From the NCBI GenBank assembly GCA_964544965.1, contig CAZJED010000036.1:1-14936 (forward strand): a DNA stretch of 14,936 nucleotides. Reading direction: 5' to 3'. Below, in pieces: positions 7,816-14,936 of this stretch. Within the stretch, counting starts at the first letter, position 1; every line of letters starts with the position of its first letter. Source of the stretch: UBA11869 sp964544965 (lineage in GTDB: Bacteria > Pseudomonadota > Gammaproteobacteria > Eutrophobiales > Eutrophobiaceae). A program made the position numbers and the translations under genes. The notes under the pieces are model-generated. The model searched no databases. It was not told the DNA's origin and was given only the letters and a program-made list of their open reading frames with translations.

Positions 7816-7871
7816 CGATTTTAGAGTCAAAATAGTAATATTATGCTTATTTTTATATAGACGAGGAACTT

Positions 7872-8315
7872 ATGTCGATAATAAGAAATATCGTATTTAT
7901 ATTGATGTACATTTTTTGCCATTCTTCATTTTCGGCAGTTGATGTCGTTGTTTGTGAAGATAGTGAAGGCAATCAGTCATTTCAAAAAACTTGCCCCCCT
8001 GGAACCCATTTATTAGAAAAAAAGAAAGTAAGTGTTGGGAAAGATGCATCAAAGGAAATAAATTTAGCTAAATTGGAAGTTATTTTGTATACAATACCTG
8101 ATTGCGAAACTTGTGAAAATGTTGCGATTTATCTAAGGAGTCGCGATATACCTTTTAGCGAAAAAGATGTTAGTAATGATCCAGAGATGCAGAAAGAGTT
8201 AACCGAAATTTCAGGTAAATTATCTGTTCCAGTAACAGTCATCGGCGAAGAGGTTGTTACGGGCTATAATCGGGAAAAAATTGGCGATATTTTAGACAAA
8301 ATTCTTTCTCCCTAA
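7872..8315 (+). CDS. Exported glutaredoxin-like protein with an N-terminal DUF4124-like segment
   Basis: This 147-aa protein has a signal peptide (about 1-22, ending SFSA). A short segment, VVVCEDSEGNQSFQKTCPPG, resembles DUF4124 and carries two cysteines (28, 41). A glutaredoxin/thioredoxin fold follows from about residue 67: strand LEVILYTIPDC, active-site motif C78-E-T-C81, cis-proline context SVPVTVIG (Pro120) and GYNREKI near the end. The family catalyses thiol-disulfide exchange. The signal peptide puts this one in the periplasm, where a glutathione-dependent role is less obvious than thiol oxidation, isomerisation or reduction of envelope proteins. Start ATG 7872 follows GAGGAA (7863-7868) at short spacing. 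The divergent neighbour also carries DUF4124, and a six-cysteine exported protein follows 60 bases downstream, which is a possible substrate. Confidence 0.8.
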   Translation: MSIIRNIVFILMYIFCHSSFSAVDVVVCEDSEGNQSFQKTCPPGTHLLEKKKVSVGKDASKEINLAKLEVILYTIPDCETCENVAIYLRSRDIPFSEKDVSNDPEMQKELTEISGKLSVPVTVIGEEVVTGYNREKIGDILDKILSP

Positions 8316-8375
8316 TAATTTTGTAAAAGCATAAAAAATGATTCTCTTAGAAAATACGAAAAAAATATCTAAATT

Positions 8376-8663
8376 ATGAATTCATTTAAAATAAAGCTAT
8401 TCATATCAATAATTTTATCTTTGTGTTTAATTTTTCCGCTCTCTTCAGGAGAAGGGTACATCGAAGAAGTCAAACCTTTAGATGGTGATCTATTACTGCC
8501 GGAAGGTTATAACAATATGCAAGGGGACAAAACGGTAGAAGAAAAAAAATGCATTACCGTCTGCAACAAATGGGGAGAAGATTGTATAATTAATCCTTCG
8601 CGTAATTCAGGCACAAGAAAATGTAGACGAGTTTGCAAATCATTTGCAGATAGATGTTTTTAA
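8376..8663 (+). CDS. Small exported cysteine-rich protein with a duplicated Cx3Cx6C motif
   Basis: This 95-aa protein is unrecognised. It begins with a basic segment and hydrophobic core (LFISIILSLCLIFPL), a signal peptide probably cut near SSG-EG. The mature part has exactly six cysteines, at 59, 63, 70, 83, 87 and 94, forming two copies of C-x3-C-x6-C twelve residues apart: CITVCNKWGEDC and CRRVCKSFADRC. The copies share V before the second Cys and an aromatic residue three positions after it, which suggests an internal duplication. Three disulfides or metal binding are both possible. No clear ribosome binding site precedes ATG 8376, but the export signal and ordered cysteine pattern make a chance frame unlikely. 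It may share a transcript with the glutaredoxin-like gene. Confidence 0.65.
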   Translation: MNSFKIKLFISIILSLCLIFPLSSGEGYIEEVKPLDGDLLLPEGYNNMQGDKTVEEKKCITVCNKWGEDCIINPSRNSGTRKCRRVCKSFADRCF

Positions 8664-8719
8664 AAGTAGGTTATATTTTTAAAAAATATCAAAAGTTTTT
8701 AGAATTCTAAGTAATCCCA

Positions 8720-8805
<86 letters not shown>

Positions 8806-8946
8806 CTACGATATCACCCGCTTTTTCTAAGAAATTGGGCTATTATCTGGGGTATCAAAATTTCAGTTACTTTTTATGTTGAATCTAGGTTAAAATTACA
8901 AATTACTGATTTTATTAGTTTAACTACTGAGGAAATCTCATAACAA

Positions 8947-10263
8947 ATGCAAGTATCAGTTGAAAACACAGGTTCACTTGAACGCAAAGTTCATGTCGAG
9001 GTACCAGAAACAAGGATTACCTCGCAAGTCAGTGAGCGCCTTCAGAATATGACAAGAACTACAAAAGTGCAGGGTTTTCGCCCTGGTAAAGTTCCATTAA
9101 AAGTTATTGACGGAAGATACGGGGAACAAGTAAGAAAAGAAGTTGTAGGCGAATTAGTTCGAACAACGTTGTTCGAAGCAATTAATCAGGAAAATCTGAA
9201 ACCCGCAGGCCAGCCCCAAATTGAAAAGGTTGATGCTACTGATGGCAAAGCACTTTCTTACACAGCAACTTTCGAAATCTATCCTGAAATTACACTCAAG
9301 CCCACAGAAAAATTAAAATTTGAAAGGCCATCATGCGAAATATCAAAGAAAGATATAGATGCTATGATTGAAAAATTACGTAAACAACATTGTAAATTAG
9401 AGGCTGTAGAAAGATCTGCCAAGATTGGCGATATTGTGAATATAAACTTCGAAGGTTTTATTAATAATGAGCCTTTTGAGGGAGGCAGTGCCGAAAACTA
9501 TAATCTTGAATTAGGCACAAGAAGTTTTATAGATGGTTTTGAAGATGGTTTAACTAATAAATCAACAGGAGAAGAAGTTTTATTAAAACTAAGATTTCCA
9601 AAAGATTATGGAAAAGAAGATTTAAAAGGAAAGCAGGTTGAGTTTAAAGTTAAAATTAATAGTGTTAATGAAACTATTCTTCCAGATATTAATAAAGATT
9701 TTATAGAGAAGCTTGGTATTCAGAAAGGAGACGAAGAATCACTACGACTTGAGATTAAAAAGAATATGGATCGTGAGATTGAGTTGTCATTAAGACGACA
9801 ACTTAAAGATATGGTGCTTGATAAACTTTATCATGAAAATGATATTGAATTACCACAATCATTAGTTACTAATGAACATGCGCGTTTGATGAGTGAATTA
9901 GAAAAAAATATAAAGCAACAAGGCGCTGATGCAGACAAAATCAAATCAGCAAGCGATTCAGTTCTTTTAGATCAGGCTAAGAAACGAGTTTCTTTACAAT
10001 TAATTCTTGCTGAGGTTATTAAGCAAAATGATTTGAAGGCAGATCCAAAAAAAGTTCGCGAAATGGTGGAGCATGCAGCATCGGGCTATGAAGACCCGAA
10101 AGCAGTGATTAATTGGTATTATTCTGATGAGAAAAATTTAGCAGAAGTAGAGGTCTTATCTTTGGAAGATAGTGTTGTTGATTGGGTTTTAGAGCATGCA
10201 AATGTTACGGATAAGCCAAGTACTTTTGACGAAATTATGAATAAAGGGCAAACTGGAAGCTAA
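8947..10263 (+). CDS. tig: Trigger factor, ribosome-associated chaperone and peptidyl-prolyl isomerase
   Basis: Trigger factor binds ribosomal protein L23 at the exit tunnel and shields nascent chains. The 438-aa length fits the family (432 in E. coli). The N-terminal domain starts with the typical MQVSVENTGSLERKVHVEVP and contains the ribosome-binding signature GFRPGKVP (residues 43-50). An FKBP-type isomerase domain follows at about 150-245 (GDIVNINFEGFINNEPFEGG, then GTRSFIDGFEDGL). The C-terminal chaperone domain fills the rest. ATG 8947 matches the family N terminus; the nearest Shine-Dalgarno-like GAGGA (8929-8933) is unusually far at 13 bases. It is the first protein gene of tig-clpP-clpX-lon, and clpP starts 32 bases after its stop. 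Confidence 0.97.
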   Translation: MQVSVENTGSLERKVHVEVPETRITSQVSERLQNMTRTTKVQGFRPGKVPLKVIDGRYGEQVRKEVVGELVRTTLFEAINQENLKPAGQPQIEKVDATDGKALSYTATFEIYPEITLKPTEKLKFERPSCEISKKDIDAMIEKLRKQHCKLEAVERSAKIGDIVNINFEGFINNEPFEGGSAENYNLELGTRSFIDGFEDGLTNKSTGEEVLLKLRFPKDYGKEDLKGKQVEFKVKINSVNETILPDINKDFIEKLGIQKGDEESLRLEIKKNMDREIELSLRRQLKDMVLDKLYHENDIELPQSLVTNEHARLMSELEKNIKQQGADADKIKSASDSVLLDQAKKRVSLQLILAEVIKQNDLKADPKKVREMVEHAASGYEDPKAVINWYYSDEKNLAEVEVLSLEDSVVDWVLEHANVTDKPSTFDEIMNKGQTGS

Positions 10264-10295
10264 GAGAAAATTATTTATATAGAAAACAATATGTT

Positions 10296-10919
10296 ATGAA
10301 TAAAAATGATATACAAGCATTAAATTTAGTCCCGATGGTGGTAGAACAGACATCAAGAGGGGAGAGAGCCTATGATATTTATTCGCGACTTTTAAAGGAG
10401 CGTGTTATTTTTCTGGTTGGTCCTGTGGAAGATAATGTTGCTAATTTAATTATTGCGCAGCTACTGTATCTTGAATCTGAAAATCCTGACAAGGATATTA
10501 ATCTTTATATTAATTCTCCTGGTGGTTCCGTCACAGCCGGTTTAGCTATTTACGATACGATGCAATTTATAAAACCAAATGTAAGCACTATGTGTGTTGG
10601 ACAGGCAGCTAGTATGGGCGCATTACTACTTGCCGGCGGAGAAAAAGGGAAACGTTATTGTCTGCCGCATTCACGAGTTATGATTCATCAACCATTAGGA
10701 GGGTTTCAAGGGCAGGCATCAGATATAGATATTCATGCACGTGAAATATTGCAAGCACGCGAAAGGCTGAATAAAATTTTTTCCGACCATACTGGTCAAA
10801 CACTTGATACTATTAAGAGTGATACCGAACGTGATAATTTTATGAGTGCAATTGAAGCAAAAGAATATGGATTAATTGATGAAGTTTTAGATGAAAGAGT
10901 AAATGTAGCTGAGAATTAA
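10296..10919 (+). CDS. clpP: ATP-dependent Clp protease proteolytic subunit ClpP
   Basis: ClpP forms the double-ring serine protease chamber that degrades substrates fed by ClpX or ClpA. The 207-aa length is standard. The catalytic triad is complete: Ser106 in GQAASMGA, His131 in VMIHQPLGG and Asp180 in TERDNFMS, each five positions before the E. coli precursor numbering. The oligomerisation and substrate-strand motif YINSPGGSVTAG is at 71-82. The short N-terminal extension before LVPMVVEQTSRGERAYDIYS is normal for an autoprocessed propeptide. The start ATG 10296 has no recognisable ribosome binding site and overlaps an ATG-TTA-TGA triplet set at 10291-10299, so translation may depend partly on coupling to tig. 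Confidence 0.98.
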   Translation: MNKNDIQALNLVPMVVEQTSRGERAYDIYSRLLKERVIFLVGPVEDNVANLIIAQLLYLESENPDKDINLYINSPGGSVTAGLAIYDTMQFIKPNVSTMCVGQAASMGALLLAGGEKGKRYCLPHSRVMIHQPLGGFQGQASDIDIHAREILQARERLNKIFSDHTGQTLDTIKSDTERDNFMSAIEAKEYGLIDEVLDERVNVAEN

Positions 10920-10984
10920 TTAAAATACACTTAACAGTTACACATAAGATTGTGAACTAATAAATTTTATGGAGTTGGTATTTT

Positions 10985-12265
10985 ATGACTGATAAAAAAC
11001 AAAGTAAGAATGGTGATGGCGAACGTTTACTCTATTGCTCTTTTTGCGGAAAAAGCCAGCATGAAGTGCGAAAATTAATTGCAGGCCCATCAGTTTTTAT
11101 TTGTGATGAGTGCGTTTCATTATGCAATGACATCATTGAGGAAGAAGCATTTGAAAAAACTGGTGTAGGCGATCTTAAATCATTACCAACACCGAAAGAG
11201 ATTAATAAGATCTTAGATGAATATGTAATAGGTCAAAATAAGGCAAAGAAAATTTTGTCAGTCGCAGTTTATAATCACTACAAGCGTTTAGAACAGGGTA
11301 TAACAAACTCAGATATTGAATTATCAAAGAGTAATGTACTTTTGATAGGCCCAACTGGAAGCGGCAAAACATTATTAGCGGAAACAATGGCGCGTTTACT
11401 AAATGTTCCTTTTACCATTACCGATGCAACAACCTTAACTGAAGCAGGCTACGTTGGTGAAGATGTTGAGAATATTATTCAGAAATTGCTGCAAAAATGT
11501 GATTATGATGTTGATAAAGCACAGACCGGGATTGTCTATATTGATGAAATAGATAAGATTTCACGTAAGTCTGATAATCCTTCGATAACACGTGATGTTT
11601 CAGGCGAAGGGGTTCAACAAGCCCTTTTGAAATTAATTGAAGGCACAATTGCATCAGTTCCACCACAAGGAGGACGCAAACATCCCCAACAAGAATTTTT
11701 ACCTGTCGATACTTCAAATATTCTATTTATTTGCGGCGGTGCATTTGCTGGGTTAGATAAAATAATTTTAGAGCGTTCTGAAAAAGGTGGCATAGGGTTC
11801 TCAGCAGAAGTAAAAAGTCAAAATGATAGAAAAAGTATCAGCGAGGTTTTACAAAGCGTTGAACCAGAAGATTTAATAAAATATGGATTGATTCCTGAAT
11901 TTGTTGGCAGACTTCCTGTAGCTGCTACATTAGATGAGCTTGATGAAGATCAGCTCGTTAGAATTTTGCTCGAACCAAAAAATGCGATTACAAAACAGTA
12001 CGTTCATCTGTTTGAAATGGAAGGATGTGAGTTAGAATTTCGTGATGATGCGTTACGAGCTGTCGCAAAAAAATCAATGGAGCGGAAAACAGGGGCAAGA
12101 GGTTTGCGATCGATTATGGAAAATATCTTGCTAGACACTATGTATGACTTACCTTCAAGTGAAGATATTGTTAAAGTTGTCATTGATGAAAGTGTTATTA
12201 ATAATGGAACTGATCCTTTATTAATTTACGAATCAGCAGAAATGCAAAAAGTGGCTTCAGAATAG
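10985..12265 (+). CDS. clpX: ClpX, AAA+ unfoldase of the ClpXP protease
   Basis: ClpX recognises and unfolds substrates and threads them into ClpP. The 426-aa protein is of standard length. It has the N-terminal zinc-binding domain with Cys18, 21, 40 and 43 (CSFC and CDEC). AAA+ motifs follow: Walker A GPTGSGKT (122-129), pore loop GYVG (155-158), Walker B IVYIDE (183-188), the RKH pore loop (231-233), the ClpP-docking IGF loop (270-272) and sensor 2 GARGLRS (370-376). ATG 10985 has GGAG at 10971-10974. It lies 65 bases after clpP with no terminator seen between them. Confidence 0.98.
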   Translation: MTDKKQSKNGDGERLLYCSFCGKSQHEVRKLIAGPSVFICDECVSLCNDIIEEEAFEKTGVGDLKSLPTPKEINKILDEYVIGQNKAKKILSVAVYNHYKRLEQGITNSDIELSKSNVLLIGPTGSGKTLLAETMARLLNVPFTITDATTLTEAGYVGEDVENIIQKLLQKCDYDVDKAQTGIVYIDEIDKISRKSDNPSITRDVSGEGVQQALLKLIEGTIASVPPQGGRKHPQQEFLPVDTSNILFICGGAFAGLDKIILERSEKGGIGFSAEVKSQNDRKSISEVLQSVEPEDLIKYGLIPEFVGRLPVAATLDELDEDQLVRILLEPKNAITKQYVHLFEMEGCELEFRDDALRAVAKKSMERKTGARGLRSIMENILLDTMYDLPSSEDIVKVVIDESVINNGTDPLLIYESAEMQKVASE

Positions 12266-12317
12266 ATTTTTTATTTGTAATAAGCCTTGGAAAGCTTTAC
12301 TATTTTTTGTGTTATCT

Positions 12318-12347
12318 ATTGAAAAAAGGTGATTTAGGCACAATATT
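12318..12347 (+). promoter_or_regulatory. Candidate lon promoter, heat-shock-like or sigma70
   Basis: ATTGAAA at 12318-12324 resembles the sigma32 -35 box CTTGAAA. After 14 bases, CACAATAT (12339-12346) matches CCCCATNT at five of seven specified positions. The same DNA can be read as a sigma70 promoter, TTGAAA-N17-AATATT (12319-12347). lon belongs to the sigma32 regulon in E. coli, which fits, but both readings are imperfect. Confidence 0.35.
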
Positions 12348-12357
12348 AGGGGGTTAT

Positions 12358-12423
12358 ATGCAAACTCTTATAGATATTGAAAATCTTAATTTTCTCTTTA
12401 AAATTAGATGGTTATGTCGCTAG
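12358..12423 (+). CDS. Possible 21-codon leader peptide overlapping the lon start
   Basis: An ATG at 12358 is preceded by AGGGGG (12348-12353) four bases upstream and opens a 21-codon frame ending at TAG 12421-12423. The peptide begins MQTLIDIENLNFLF and ends RWLCR. It overlaps both candidate lon starts (12408 and 12414), neither of which has its own ribosome binding site. This suggests lon translation could be coupled to termination of the leader. If transcription starts near 12354, as one promoter reading predicts, most of the ribosome binding site would be missing and the leader would be nearly leaderless. Confidence 0.35.
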   Translation: MQTLIDIENLNFLFKIRWLCR

Positions 12424-14813
12424 AAACACAAGCGCTACCAGTATTACCGCTTCGAGATGTTGTCGTATATCCGCATATGGTCATTCCGCTTTTCGTAGGG
12501 CGGGTGAAGTCAATTAAAGCGCTCGACATAGCAATGGAAGGCAATAAACAAATATTACTTGTTGCGCAAAAAAGTCCAACTGAAGATGATCCAGGTGAAA
12601 ACGAAACCTATGATGTTGGAACAATGGCGAATATTCTTCAGTTATTAAAATTACCAGATGGCACTATTAAAGTTCTTGTTGAAGGAACATCAAGAGCAAC
12701 AGTATCAAATTACAAAGAAGCCGATGGGATGTTCGTTGCAGATGCTGAACTAATTGTACCGAATGTTGTTGATGAAAATGATATGGACGTACATGTCCGT
12801 TCAGCTGTAAACCAATTTGAACAATACGTAAAGTTAAATAAAAAAGTCCCTCCGGAAATCATATCTTCCTTGGTGAGTATTGATGACTCGAGTCGCTTGG
12901 CTGATACCATTGCAGCTCATATGTCTGTAAAAATAGAAGAAAAACAGAAGGTCCTGAGTATTTCTGATGTTAAAGAACGACTGGAGTATTTAATCCACTT
13001 GATGGATTCTGAGATTGATTTATTGCAAGTTGAGAAAAAAATTCGTGGACGAGTGAAAACTCAAATGGAAAAGAGCCAACGTGAGTATTACCTTAATGAG
13101 CAAATGAAGGCAATACAGAATGAATTAGGAGATATGGAGGATGTTCCTAATGAGATTGATGATCTCGCTAATAAGGTCGAAAAAGTAGGCATGCATAAAG
13201 AGGCTAAAGGGAAAGCTAATTCAGAATTAAATAAATTAAAGATGATGTCACCGATGTCTGCTGAGGCCACGGTTGTTCGTAATTATATAGATTGGTTAAT
13301 AAGTGTTCCTTGGAAAAAACGCAGCAAAGTATCAAAGGATATTGTAAAGGCGGAAGAAATTCTTGAAGCAGATCATTATGGTTTGGAAAAAGTTAAAGAA
13401 CGTATTTTAGAGTATTTAGCAGTACAGCAACGCGTAAAAAAGATGAAAGGTCCAATTTTATGTCTAGTTGGCCCTCCAGGTGTTGGAAAAACTTCGTTGG
13501 GACGCTCAATTGCTAGGGCAACTAATCGGGAATTTGCTCGTATGTCGCTCGGCGGTATTCGCGACGAAGCTGAAATACGCGGGCATCGTCGTACATATAT
13601 CGGCTCAATGCCCGGAAAGATTATTCAAGGAATGTCAAAGATTGGTAAAAAAAATCCACTTTTTCTTTTGGATGAGATAGATAAGATGGCAATGGATTTT
13701 CGCGGCGATCCAGCATCTGCATTGTTGGAAGTACTTGATCCTGAACAAAATAATTTATTTAACGATCATTATCTGGAAGTTGATTATGATCTGTCCGAGG
13801 TTATGTTTGTGACGACTGCAAACAGTTTAAATATTCCACCGCCTCTATTAGATCGAATGGAAGTTATTCGAATATCTGGCTACACAGAAGATGAAAAAGT
13901 AAGTATCGCTAAAAAATACCTTATCAAAAAGCAACTCGAGCAGAATGGTTTAAATGAAGATGAGATTACAATAAGGGATAGTGCGGTTCGAGATATTATA
14001 CGATATTACACGCGTGAAGCGGGTGTACGTAATTTAGATCGAGAGATAGCTAATATTTGTAGAAAAATTGTTAAACGAATTCTACTTAAGCCATCAGATA
14101 AAAAATATGTTGTGACTTCGAAAAAGTTAGAATCTTTAATAGGCGTTAAACATTATCGCTATGGCATGATGGAAGAAGAAAATAGGATTGGGCAGGTAAC
14201 TGGCCTTGCTTGGACGGAGGTAGGCGGAGAATTATTAACAATCGAAGCCGCAATTGTGGATGGAAAGGGCAAGATTACACGTACAGGAAAGTTGGGCGAT
14301 GTTATGCAGGAATCTATAGAGGCAGCAATGACTGTTGTAAGAAGTCGAAGTGAGCTTTTGGGTATTGATCACGAATTTTATAAGGAGCATGATTTTCATA
14401 TTCACGTTCCTGAAGGTGCTACACCAAAGGACGGACCAAGTGCCGGCGTTGCAATGTGCACGGCATTGGTATCAGCATTATGCGGCATACCTGTAAAATC
14501 GAATGTGGCAATGACTGGTGAGATTACTCTTCGAGGTGAAGTATTACCGATTGGAGGATTAAAAGAAAAATTACTTGCGGCATTACGCGGAGGTTTACAG
14601 AAAGTAATAATTCCAGAAGAGAATAAAAGGGAATTAGTAGAAATACCTAAGAATATTAAACAGAATCTCGATATTTGCCCGGTTCGATGGATCGATGAAG
14701 TATTGGAGATTGCTTTGGAAAAAATGCCAGAACTAAATATTAAGAAAGAATCGAATCGAGACGTGAGTGGCGAGAAAAAAGAAGAAGAAACTGATTCAAT
14801 TAGACCTCACTAG
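12408..14813 (+). CDS. lon: ATP-dependent Lon protease
   Basis: Lon degrades misfolded and short-lived regulatory proteins in the cytoplasm. The 801-aa product has the LonA layout: N-terminal substrate-binding domain (LPVLPLRDVVVYPHMVIPLFVG from about residue 10), a helical region around QREYYLNEQMKAIQNELG (224-241), and an AAA+ domain with Walker A GPPGVGKT (355-362) and Walker B FLLDEIDK (419-426). The protease domain has the catalytic Ser678 in PKDGPSAG and Lys721 in GGLKEKLLAA, one position before the E. coli residues. The tail after about residue 777 is highly charged and makes the protein slightly longer than E. coli Lon (784). ATG 12408 and ATG 12414 are both possible starts; neither has a visible ribosome binding site. 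It is separated from clpX by 142 bases with its own promoter candidate. Confidence 0.97.
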   Translation: MVMSLETQALPVLPLRDVVVYPHMVIPLFVGRVKSIKALDIAMEGNKQILLVAQKSPTEDDPGENETYDVGTMANILQLLKLPDGTIKVLVEGTSRATVSNYKEADGMFVADAELIVPNVVDENDMDVHVRSAVNQFEQYVKLNKKVPPEIISSLVSIDDSSRLADTIAAHMSVKIEEKQKVLSISDVKERLEYLIHLMDSEIDLLQVEKKIRGRVKTQMEKSQREYYLNEQMKAIQNELGDMEDVPNEIDDLANKVEKVGMHKEAKGKANSELNKLKMMSPMSAEATVVRNYIDWLISVPWKKRSKVSKDIVKAEEILEADHYGLEKVKERILEYLAVQQRVKKMKGPILCLVGPPGVGKTSLGRSIARATNREFARMSLGGIRDEAEIRGHRRTYIGSMPGKIIQGMSKIGKKNPLFLLDEIDKMAMDFRGDPASALLEVLDPEQNNLFNDHYLEVDYDLSEVMFVTTANSLNIPPPLLDRMEVIRISGYTEDEKVSIAKKYLIKKQLEQNGLNEDEITIRDSAVRDIIRYYTREAGVRNLDREIANICRKIVKRILLKPSDKKYVVTSKKLESLIGVKHYRYGMMEEENRIGQVTGLAWTEVGGELLTIEAAIVDGKGKITRTGKLGDVMQESIEAAMTVVRSRSELLGIDHEFYKEHDFHIHVPEGATPKDGPSAGVAMCTALVSALCGIPVKSNVAMTGEITLRGEVLPIGGLKEKLLAALRGGLQKVIIPEENKRELVEIPKNIKQNLDICPVRWIDEVLEIALEKMPELNIKKESNRDVSGEKKEEETDSIRPH

Positions 14814-14891
14814 AGACAATACTTTAGGCAAAGTCTAGATTTAGTTAGAAGAAATAGGCGAAAAAAAAATCATATACTATCAAAGCATTGC

Positions 14892-14920
14892 TTGACGGGG
14901 TTTTCAGCAGTTGGTATAAA
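14892..14920 (+). promoter_or_regulatory. Strong sigma70-type promoter facing out of the window
   Basis: TTGACG (14892-14897) and TATAAA (14915-14920) are separated by exactly 17 bases, matching consensus at five of six positions each, and TGG just before the -10 box adds an extended -10 element. Transcription would start near 14927 and read off the window edge. In related genomes hupB often follows lon, but the gene itself is not visible here. Confidence 0.7.
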
Positions 14921-14936
14921 ATCTACATTTAGCAGT

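Noticed and set aside
8673..8689. AT palindrome ATATTTTT-A-AAAAATAT after the six-cysteine gene
   Set aside because: It contains no G or C pairs and the centre leaves no loop. It is probably just local AT richness and not a terminator.
12282..12308. Possible terminator after clpX (AAGC...GCTT followed by a T-run)
   Set aside because: The stem has four pairs plus a mismatch, and the T-run begins several bases beyond it; support is too weak.
14821..14834. Hairpin ACTTT-AGGC-AAAGT after lon
   Set aside because: The stem is five pairs and there is no T-run downstream on the plus strand, so it is not a credible intrinsic terminator.

Overview
The window is an AT-rich stretch of a proteobacterial chromosome, most probably from a gammaproteobacterium. 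Two conserved blocks support this: the end of a type IV pilus minor-pilin/PilY1 operon (pilX-unknown-pilY1-pilE order), and tRNA-Leu followed by tig-clpP-clpX-lon, an arrangement known from Pseudomonas and relatives. No genus can be assigned from the sequence alone. No insertion sequence, CRISPR array, integrase or phage gene was seen, and no gene-free stretch exceeds 300 bases.

Region 1 (1-6541, + strand) is the end of the minor-pilin operon. It holds the 3' end of a PilX-like gene, an unrecognised 122-aa exported protein, a very large PilY1 and a PilE-type minor pilin with eight cysteines. PilY1 has its von Willebrand A domain split by three related beta-sandwich-like modules. The pilY1 frame is broken near base 5077: the protein runs in one frame to 5098 and continues in another to 6006. 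The break is at the first residue of the DxNxDGxxD calcium-binding loop, and one missing G would explain it. This is either a real lesion or a sequencing error.

Region 2 (6595-8663) is a run of four small exported proteins: a HEAT-like repeat protein (+), a DUF4124 coiled-coil protein (-), a DUF4124-like plus glutaredoxin-fold protein with a CETC motif (+), and a 95-aa six-cysteine protein with a duplicated Cx3Cx6C motif (+). The DUF4124 and glutaredoxin genes diverge from a 138-bp intergenic region that contains a perfect 7-bp inverted repeat. This is the least characterised part of the window. The accumulation of cysteines beside a cysteine-rich pilin makes a periplasmic thiol-disulfide role plausible but unproven.

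Region 3 (8721-14936) is housekeeping: tRNA-Leu(UAG), trigger factor, ClpP, ClpX and Lon, all with intact catalytic motifs. Trigger factor handles nascent chains, ClpXP and Lon degrade regulatory and damaged proteins, so the block is a cytoplasmic protein quality-control cluster. lon is preceded by a heat-shock-like promoter candidate and a 21-codon open frame that overlaps the lon start. The window closes with a strong sigma70-type promoter for a gene lying beyond the edge, often hupB in related genomes.
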